64,000 bases of DNA from Streptococcus salivarius. GTDB lineage: Bacteria; Bacillota; Bacilli; Lactobacillales; Streptococcaceae. Numbering within the stretch: position 1 is the first letter of the stretch; each line of letters opens with the position of its first letter. Positions 58,917 to 64,000 of this stretch are shown here, in pieces. The translations under genes were made by a program, and so were the position numbers. The notes under the pieces were generated by a model, which saw only the letters and a list, made by a program, of their open reading frames with translations, did not search any database and was not told the DNA's origin. The DNA lies in contig NZ_CP018187.1 in assembly GCF_009738225.1 (NCBI RefSeq), positions 692,501 to 756,500 of the forward strand, read 5' to 3'.

Positions 58917-59343
58917 TTATGTTAAGACTGTTTCTATAGAAGATTTTGGCTGGGAATTTAAGCATCAAGCCTTGTGGAAGAAGCGTCTCCGAACCACTGG
59001 AGGTCGGTTCTTTCCCAAGGATGGACACTTAGATTTTAATCCAAAACTCTATGAGGAACACGGACTTGAAACCTTTCGAAAAATCGTCCGCCACGAACTC
59101 TGTCATTACCACCTTTATTTTCAAGGGAAGGGCTATAAGCATGCGGATAGAGATTTTAAGGATTTACTAGCCAAGGTTGACGGCCTTAGATACGCTCCAA
59201 AGATGCAAGGCCAAGAAGAAAATGATTATCTCTATCAGTGTCAATCTTGTGGTCATACCTACCGTCGCAAACGCCGTGTCAATACACGGAAATTTGGCTG
59301 CGGTTTGTGCCGAGGCAAACTCATTTTTCTAAATCAGTCCTAG
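58903..59343 (+). CDS. SprT-like zinc metalloprotease
   Basis: 146 residues, GTG start inside tex (14-nt overlap). [14 protein letters not shown] (about residues 59-72) holds the HExxH motif as [22 protein letters not shown] and CGLCRGKL (about 112-140) give a zinc ribbon with four Cys. This is the bacterial SprT-like (YdcK) type of a family that in eukaryotes cuts DNA-protein crosslinks. Role in bacteria unclear. Translation is probably coupled to tex. The terminator overlaps the stop codon. Confidence 0.9.
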   Translation: MNLTDYVKTVSIEDFGWEFKHQALWKKRLRTTGGRFFPKDGHLDFNPKLYEEHGLETFRKIVRHELCHYHLYFQGKGYKHADRDFKDLLAKVDGLRYAPKMQGQEENDYLYQCQSCGHTYRRKRRVNTRKFGCGLCRGKLIFLNQS

Positions 59344-59358
59344 GGCTGATTTTTTTAG
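59331..59358 (+). terminator. Terminator overlapping the SprT stop codon
   Basis: AATCAGTCC pairs with GGGCTGATT over TA, then TTTTTT. The stop codon TAG (59341-59343) lies in the loop and right arm. Confidence 0.85.
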
Positions 59359-59408
59359 TCTAAAAAAATCATATAATTAAATCAAAGAAATGATGGGAGA
59401 GGAAGACC

Positions 59409-59672
59409 ATGTCAAATCGTTTTTATAAGACACGAAAAAATAGACTCGTCGCCGGTGTTGTTGCAGGTTTGGCAGATAAGTTTGGCTGGGACCTAGCTCT
59501 AGCTCGTATTTTGGCTATTATTCTCATGGTTTCGACGCAGTTTGGAATCTTCCTATACTTGGTTTTAGCCTTTCTCCTTCCTTACAAAGAAGATATTTAT
59601 CCCGAAATCAAACTCAAGGATGGACGCAAACGTAAAAACGCTGAACCTGTTGAAGATGAGTGGAATTGGTAA
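59409..59672 (+). CDS. PspC domain protein
   Basis: 87 residues. FYKTRKNRLVAGVVAGLADKFGWD (contains AGVVAGLADKFG, about residues 15-26) is the PspC signature, followed by one or two membrane helices (about 30-58) and a charged cytoplasmic tail. PspC domain proteins are envelope stress sensors or effectors; in streptococci this short form stands alone. GGAAG before the ATG. Confidence 0.88.
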   Translation: MSNRFYKTRKNRLVAGVVAGLADKFGWDLALARILAIILMVSTQFGIFLYLVLAFLLPYKEDIYPEIKLKDGRKRKNAEPVEDEWNW

Positions 59673-59692
59673 GTAATTGTTAATAGACATTA

Positions 59693-59731
59693 ACCTATGA
59701 TTGGCCTTAGTGCTAGTCATAGGTCTTTTTT
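59693..59731 (+). terminator. Terminator before hprK
   Basis: ACCTATGA (59693-59700) pairs with TCATAGGT (59717-59724), then CTTTTTT. Confidence 0.85.
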
Positions 59732-59799
59732 GCTTTGAGAGCCGCATTGAAAACCTTTTTATGATACAATGAAACTAGTAAATAATCGGAGGAAATAAC

Positions 59800-60729
59800 A
59801 TGACAGTAACCGTTAAAATGTTGGTTGACAGGCTTAAACTCAAGGTTGTCTATGGGAATAAGGAGCTTTTGGCAAAACCGATAACAACTGCTGATATCTC
59901 TCGTCCTGGTTTAGAAATGACAGGTTATTTTGACTATTATTCACCGGAGCGTATTCAATTGGTTGGGATGAAGGAGTGGTCCTACCTTAAAACCTTGACT
60001 GATCACAACCGTTACTCTGTTTTCAAAAACATGTTCAAAGAAGAAACCCCAGCTGTTATCGTAGCGCGTGGGCTTGATATCCCTGAGGAGCTGTATCGAG
60101 CAGCTAAAGAAAATGGCGTTGTGGTTCTTCAAGGCCGTAACGGCACATCATCTCTTTCAGGTGATATGTCTTGGTACCTCAATGCACAGTTGGCAGAACG
60201 TACCAGTGTTCATGGTGTTTTGGTTGATATCTACGGCATGGGTGTTCTCATCCAGGGTGACTCTGGTATTGGTAAGAGTGAAACAGGGCTCGAGCTAGTC
60301 AAACGTGGTCACCGCCTTGTCGCTGACGACCGTGTGGATGTCTATGCTAAGGATGAGGAAACTCTCTGGGGAGAACCTGCAGAAATTCTTCGCCATCTTC
60401 TTGAAATCCGTGGGGTTGGTATCATTGACGTTATGAGTCTTTATGGAGCCAGTGCTGTCCGTAATTCATCTCAAGTTCAGTTGGCCATCTATCTTGAAAA
60501 TTTTGAAGACGGTAAGGCCTTTGATCGTCTTGGAAATGGGAATGAAGAAATTGAATTGCAAGGCGTTAAGATTCCACGTGTCCGCATTCCTGTTAAGACA
60601 GGCCGTAACGTATCAGTCGTTATCGAAGCTGCAGCCATGAACTATCGTGCTAAGCAAATGGGATTTGATGCAACCAAAACCTTTGAGGAACGTTTGACCA
60701 ACCTCATTAGTAAGAATGGTGAAGACTAA
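59800..60729 (+). CDS. hprK: HPr kinase/phosphorylase
   Basis: 309 residues. [29 protein letters not shown] (contains GDSGIGKSE, Walker A, about residues 152-160) and [10 protein letters not shown] (about 203-212) with [19 protein letters not shown] at the C-terminus are the family marks. HprK phosphorylates HPr at Ser46 and, together with CcpA, drives carbon catabolite repression. That is the regulator system presumably acting on the cre sites in this window. Strong GGAGG. Overlaps lgt by one base. Confidence 0.96.
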   Translation: MTVTVKMLVDRLKLKVVYGNKELLAKPITTADISRPGLEMTGYFDYYSPERIQLVGMKEWSYLKTLTDHNRYSVFKNMFKEETPAVIVARGLDIPEELYRAAKENGVVVLQGRNGTSSLSGDMSWYLNAQLAERTSVHGVLVDIYGMGVLIQGDSGIGKSETGLELVKRGHRLVADDRVDVYAKDEETLWGEPAEILRHLLEIRGVGIIDVMSLYGASAVRNSSQVQLAIYLENFEDGKAFDRLGNGNEEIELQGVKIPRVRIPVKTGRNVSVVIEAAAMNYRAKQMGFDATKTFEERLTNLISKNGED

Positions 60730-61520
60730 TGTTAGCTACTATTGATCCTATTGCTCTAAGACTTGGTCCCATTAGTATTCATTGGTATGCCATCTGTATC
60801 GTATCTGGTCTATTACTTGCCGTTTATCTGGCTCAGCGGTGGGCTCCCGAAAAGGGTATCGACCCTGAAAACATCCTAGATTTTATTCTTCTTGCTTTTC
60901 CTATAGCCATTGTAGGTGCTAGGCTCTACTATGTGATTTTCCAGTGGTCTTACTACAGTCAAAATCCTTCGGAAATTTTTGCGATTTGGAATGGTGGGAT
61001 TGCCATCTATGGTGGCTTGATTGCTGGAGCAGCTGTCCTCTATTGGTTTGCTAAACGTCATGCCATTGCTGTCTTGGATTTTCTAGATATCGCAGCACCG
61101 GGCGTTATGATTGCTCAGAGTATCGGTCGCTGGGGAAACTTTATTAACCAGGAGGCCTACGGAAAAGCAGTTAGTCATCTGAATTATGTCCCAGAATTTA
61201 TTCGCCAGCAGATGTACATTGATGGTAGTTATCGTGTACCGACCTTTCTTTACGAAAGTCTCTGGAACTTGGTCGGATTTATCATTATCCTAGGACTAAG
61301 ACGCTTTAATAAGAAACTGCGTCAAGGAGATGTGACCTCATTTTACCTTATCTGGTATGGTCTTGGACGTTTTGTCATTGAAGGCATGCGTACCGATAGC
61401 CTCATGTTTGCTGGCTTGCGTGTTTCTCAATGGGTCAGCATCGCCATTATCATCTTGGGTGCTATCTTACTATATTTGCGAAAGCAACGTCCAGAGGCAG
61501 ATTATAAAATGAAAAACTAG
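60729..61520 (+). CDS. lgt: Prolipoprotein diacylglyceryl transferase
   Basis: 263 residues with seven membrane helices. [14 protein letters not shown] (about residues 132-145) is the signature with the essential Arg. [15 protein letters not shown] and [17 protein letters not shown] (contains GRFVIEGMR, about 211-219) are also conserved. Transfers diacylglycerol to lipobox cysteines, for example of the lipoproteins encoded at 34371 and 48551. It is cotranscribed with hprK (1-bp overlap), the usual order in streptococci. Confidence 0.96.
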   Translation: MLATIDPIALRLGPISIHWYAICIVSGLLLAVYLAQRWAPEKGIDPENILDFILLAFPIAIVGARLYYVIFQWSYYSQNPSEIFAIWNGGIAIYGGLIAGAAVLYWFAKRHAIAVLDFLDIAAPGVMIAQSIGRWGNFINQEAYGKAVSHLNYVPEFIRQQMYIDGSYRVPTFLYESLWNLVGFIIILGLRRFNKKLRQGDVTSFYLIWYGLGRFVIEGMRTDSLMFAGLRVSQWVSIAIIILGAILLYLRKQRPEADYKMKN

Positions 61521-61540
61521 TCATATAGCTCAGACTTTGT

Positions 61541-61640
61541 TATAATATAATGAAAATTATCATAACAAAGGTCACTGGAAACTGGAGATTTTACTTCAGT
61601 TTTCTTGTAGCGACCTTTTAAAAAGGTCAAAGGAGTCCTA
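61541..61640 (+). promoter_or_regulatory. Promoter and switching leader of the DUF948/YtxH operon
   Basis: A TATAAT at 61541-61546 is followed by a leader in which AAAGGTC (61567-61573) can pair with GACCTTT (61612-61618). The same GACCTTTT (61612-61619) can instead pair with AAAAGGTC (61621-61628) right behind it. The latter pairing reaches to within a few bases of the AAAGGAG site. Two exclusive structures are thus possible before the first gene. Confidence 0.5.
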
Positions 61641-61644
61641 AACT

Positions 61645-62043
61645 ATGGCAGAAATTGCATTTCTTATTATCGCAATCGCACTTGCTGCGTTCCTCATTGC
61701 ATTGATCCCTACCCTACTTCGTACACGTCATGTGGTCAAAGAAGTTGAAGAAACAGTTGCTGTGCTTCGTACAGACATTAATGTAACCCTTCATCAAACA
61801 AATGAAATCTTGGCTAAGGCAAACGTCTTGGTTGAAGATGTTAATGAAAAAGTTCAAACAATCGATCCTCTCTTTGTAGCAGTAGCTGAGCTTTCAGAGA
61901 GTGTTTCTGACTTGAATACTGAAGCTCGTTACCTCGGTGCTAAAGCAAGTGCAGCAGGAGCAAGTGTCGGTAAGGCGGGTTCAGCCTTTGCTATCGGTAA
62001 AGTTGCTTCAAAACTATTTGGTAAAAAAGACAAGAAAAAATAA
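61645..62043 (+). CDS. DUF948 domain protein
   Basis: 132 residues. An N-terminal membrane helix (about residues 3-24, IAFLIIAIALAAFLIALIPT) is followed by a coiled-coil region (VVKEVEETVAVLRTDINVTL, then HQTNEILAKANVLVEDVNEK). A basic Lys tail ends the protein. This is the usual DUF948 pattern of small stress-linked membrane proteins; function unknown. AAAGGAG before the ATG. 12 bp before the YtxH gene. Confidence 0.88.
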   Translation: MAEIAFLIIAIALAAFLIALIPTLLRTRHVVKEVEETVAVLRTDINVTLHQTNEILAKANVLVEDVNEKVQTIDPLFVAVAELSESVSDLNTEARYLGAKASAAGASVGKAGSAFAIGKVASKLFGKKDKKK

Positions 62044-62055
62044 GGAGGTCTTTTC

Positions 62056-62496
62056 ATGAGTAAATTTTTAAACACCCTAATCATTGGTGCAGCTTCTGGA
62101 GCTGCAGCAGCTTACTTCTTTACAACTGAAAAAGGTAAAGCTGTTAAATCACGTATCGATGAAGAAATCGCTTCATTCAAAGAAGATCCTAAAGCTTATC
62201 AAAATCAAGTAGTGGAAAAAGCTAGCGACTACAAAGATTTGGCAGTCGATACTTTCCAAGACTACAAAACAAAATTTGAAAACGGCGACATCACTGCAGA
62301 TGATTTGACAAAAACCGTTCAAGAAAAAACAGCTCAAGTTGCTGACTTTGCAAAAGAAAGCTTTGAACTTATCAAGGAGAAAACAGCTCAAGTAACTCCT
62401 GAACAAGCGGATGTTGAAGCAGAAACAAAAGCTATCGTTGATGATATCGTCATTGATATTAAAGATATCTCTGAAGAAGCAGCAGAAGCAAAATAA
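62056..62496 (+). CDS. YtxH domain stress protein
   Basis: 146 residues. IIGAASGAAAAYFFTTEKGKAVKSR (contains AAAAYFFTTEKGKAV, about residues 15-29) is the YtxH signature: a short membrane helix followed by a charged helical domain rich in Lys, Asp, Glu and Ala. Similar proteins are general-stress products in Bacillus. Strong AAGGAGG. The operon with DUF948 is conserved in streptococci. Confidence 0.88.
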   Translation: MSKFLNTLIIGAASGAAAAYFFTTEKGKAVKSRIDEEIASFKEDPKAYQNQVVEKASDYKDLAVDTFQDYKTKFENGDITADDLTKTVQEKTAQVADFAKESFELIKEKTAQVTPEQADVEAETKAIVDDIVIDIKDISEEAAEAK

Positions 62497-62497
62497 T

Positions 62498-62526
62498 AAA
62501 GAAAGCACATGAGGCTTTCTTTTTTT
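62498..62526 (+). terminator. Terminator of the DUF948/YtxH operon
   Basis: AAAGAAAGC pairs with GCTTTCTTT over ACATGAG, followed by TTTT. Confidence 0.9.
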
Positions 62527-62532
62527 AGTACG

Positions 62533-62562
62533 AAAAAACGTTGACCAGCAGTCAACGTTTTT
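62533..62562. terminator. Terminator of the leftward DUF3270 gene
   Basis: AAAAACGTTGAC pairs with GTCAACGTTTTT over CAGCA. Active in both directions by its flanks. Confidence 0.9.
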
Positions 62563-62848
62563 GTGCTTTATAATATTCGATTAGGACATAAATGCCTATC
62601 TGACCAATGACGCTAATGGTAATTGCCCAGAAGAAGGCCCAGAAGGTAGCCACCTGTGCTACTAAGAAAAGGAAGGCAACTAGGACTGTTGAAACACAGA
62701 AGCTTGAGACACGTCCAAAGAAAATCATATCTTGTAGCTTAATACTATTACTATTTAGACCTTGATAATCTTGATAATTCGTCGTTTGAGGATGCTCAGT
62801 CTCGAAATCTTCAATGTGATCAAATTGACGGTGTAAGTTGTCAGCCAT
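62552..62848 (-). CDS. DUF3270 family membrane protein
   Basis: 98 residues. A hydrophilic N-terminus (about 45 residues, rich in Asp, Glu, Gln and His) and two membrane helices (about 47-67 and 69-90). The pattern fits DUF3270, a small family in streptococci. Its stop codon lies within the terminator hairpin. Function unknown. GGAGG upstream. Confidence 0.75.
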   Translation of the reverse strand: MADNLHRQFDHIEDFETEHPQTTNYQDYQGLNSNSIKLQDMIFFGRVSSFCVSTVLVAFLFLVAQVATFWAFFWAITISVIGQIGIYVLIEYYKAQKR

Positions 62849-63070
62849 GTCTGCCTCCTTTCTATATAAAATATCTAAACCACTTTTTCGTGTAGGTTAA
62901 AATACTTAGCCAGTATTTCACTATTTAGAATCTCATTAATAATACCATAAAAATTTTATATTGCAAAGTTTTTTTTGATTTTTGTGAAAATTATAGTATT
63001 TAAAAACTAATTTAAAATATTTAGATACGGGTGTTTGAACCTAAAAATTCTAAAAAAATCAAATCATTTG
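62849..63070. other. AT-rich intergenic region
   Basis: No gene. It separates the leftward DUF3270 gene from the rightward U32 gene. No strong structure seen apart from A/T runs. Confidence 0.5.
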
Positions 63071-63079
63071 TGCTATAAT
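63071..63079 (+). promoter_or_regulatory. Extended -10 promoter of the U32 gene
   Basis: TGCTATAAT with TGn extension. The hexamer ends at 63079, 7 nt before the ATG at 63087. No -35 box and no ribosome binding site, as at tex. Confidence 0.6.
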
Positions 63080-63086
63080 GTGAGTT

Positions 63087-64000
63087 ATGGAAAAAATAGT
63101 GATTACAGCGACTGCTGAGAGCTACGAGCAGGCACGTGAGCTCCTAGAACTTGGCGTAGATCGTATTTACATCGGCGAAAAAGCTTTTGGCCTTCGTTTG
63201 CCTAAGCCATTTTCATTCGCAGAGATGCGAAAGATTGCAGAGCTGGTACATGAGTCTGGCAAGGAATTGACTGTTGCCGTTAACGCCCTCATGCACCAAG
63301 GTATGATGGATGCTCTTCCAGACTACCTTGATTTTCTTGAAGAAATCAAGGCAGATTACATCACGGTTGGTGATGCAGGGGTTTTCTACATCTGTAACCG
63401 TGACAAACGTCCCTTCAAAATGATTTATGATGCTTCAACCATGGTAACCTCTAGCCGTCAGATTAATTTCTGGGGCAAACAAGCTGGAGCTTCTGAAGCT
63501 GTTTTGGCTCGTGAAATTCCGTCTGCGGAACTCTTCATCATGGCTGAAAATCTTCAAATTCCAGCCGAGGTTTTGGTTTACGGTGCAAGTATCATTCACC
63601 ACTCTAAACGTCCGCTTCTTCAAAACTACTACAACTTTATCAAAACGGATGAAGCTGTTACCAAAGAACGTGACCTCTTCCTTTCTGAGCCTGGTGACCC
63701 AGATTCTCACTACTCAGTTTACGAAGACTTGCATGGAACACATATCTTTGCCAATAATGACTTGGATATGATGACTAAACTTTCAGAGCTCGTTGAACAT
63801 GGTTTTGACCACTGGAAGTTGGACGGTGTTTATTGCCCAGGTGAAAACTTCGTAAAAATCACTGAGTATTTTGTGAAGGCTCGTGACCTCATCGAGGCTG
63901 GCGAATTTTCACAAGATCAAGCCTTCCTCTTTGATGAGGCTATTCATAAATTACACCCAGCCAACCGTGGTTTGGACACAGGTTTCTATGATTATGAACC
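63087..64000 (+). CDS. Peptidase U32 family protein (YrrN/TrhP1-like), 3' end outside window
   Basis: 304 codons are visible from ATG 63087; the frame is still open at the window end. VITATAESYEQARELLELGVDRIYIGEKAFGLRL at the start contains GVDRIYIGEKAFGLR (about residues 24-38), the U32 N-terminal barrel motif. MIYDASTMVTSSRQINFW and HWKLDGVYCPGENF (about 245-258) are later conserved parts. Family members of about 308 residues (YrrN type) would end within some 15 bp of the window end. In Bacillus the YrrN/YrrO pair takes part in tRNA 5-hydroxyuridine formation; a second U32 gene is expected downstream (inference). Upstream signals suggest a leaderless mRNA. Confidence 0.88.
   Translation, partial: MEKIVITATAESYEQARELLELGVDRIYIGEKAFGLRLPKPFSFAEMRKIAELVHESGKELTVAVNALMHQGMMDALPDYLDFLEEIKADYITVGDAGVFYICNRDKRPFKMIYDASTMVTSSRQINFWGKQAGASEAVLAREIPSAELFIMAENLQIPAEVLVYGASIIHHSKRPLLQNYYNFIKTDEAVTKERDLFLSEPGDPDSHYSVYEDLHGTHIFANNDLDMMTKLSELVEHGFDHWKLDGVYCPGENFVKITEYFVKARDLIEAGEFSQDQAFLFDEAIHKLHPANRGLDTGFYDYE

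Overview
The window comes from a low-GC Gram-positive chromosome. Gene content and order point to Streptococcus, most likely the salivarius group (inference). Supporting signs are the tex - SprT-like - PspC - hprK - lgt block, DUF3270 and U32 genes, strong AGGAGG ribosome binding sites and CcpA-type cre sites. I see no tRNA, rRNA or CRISPR array.

Positions 1 to about 23,700 are accessory DNA. The left edge is the C-terminus of a large serine recombinase. It is followed by a macrolide/chloramphenicol resistance block: leader peptide - mef - leader peptide - msr(D) - DinB-like - nitroreductase - GrpB-like - leader peptide - catQ. This gene set resembles the mef(I)/catQ 'IQ' elements of streptococcal ICEs. 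From 6.8 kb to 20.8 kb the DNA is punctuated by at least five short copies of the 3' end of rlmD (rumA), the 23S rRNA uracil methyltransferase gene that serves as an integration target for many streptococcal ICEs. Between these scars lie cargo cassettes: a methyltransferase with an IS3-family element inserted near a terminator; a TetR-controlled ABC exporter with a DUF1648 protein and a GntR regulator; a CPBP protease and an acetyltransferase; an unknown 188-aa protein; and a second TetR-controlled exporter set (permease, ATPase, fused ABC exporter). The last cassette is bounded by near-identical roughly 100-bp direct repeats and carries no recombinase. I read the region as successive integrations and decay at the rlmD 3' end. 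An orphan antitoxin-like gene, a hydrolase, a DUF4336 gene and an IS200-type element complete the accessory part.

Positions 23,700 to 38,600 carry general genes: MFS exporter, DegV, TetR, HD phosphohydrolase, CPBP proteases, CutC, Ser-rich DUF6287 and DUF4300 surface proteins, a complete siderophore-type ABC uptake operon that ends in an esterase, a lipid kinase and a DUF389 membrane protein. Positions 38,600 to 45,350 hold two small stress proteins (GlsB/YeaQ and CsbD types) and a four-gene acetoin/pyruvate dehydrogenase operon (E3-E1alpha-E1beta-E2) with cre sites at its promoter.

Positions 45,350 to 64,000 are core-like: a methyltransferase divergent from a frameshifted TetR gene, small proteins, two further CPBP proteins (five in the window), DUF1722 and Pyr_excise-type genes, GDSL hydrolase, YpmS, a SulP transporter, the YcgQ/YcgR permease pair with a structured leader, tex, SprT-like, PspC, hprK-lgt, DUF948 and YtxH stress proteins, DUF3270 and a U32 peptidase cut by the window end. 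tex and the U32 gene both have an extended -10 promoter element placed 7 nt before the ATG, which suggests leaderless mRNAs.
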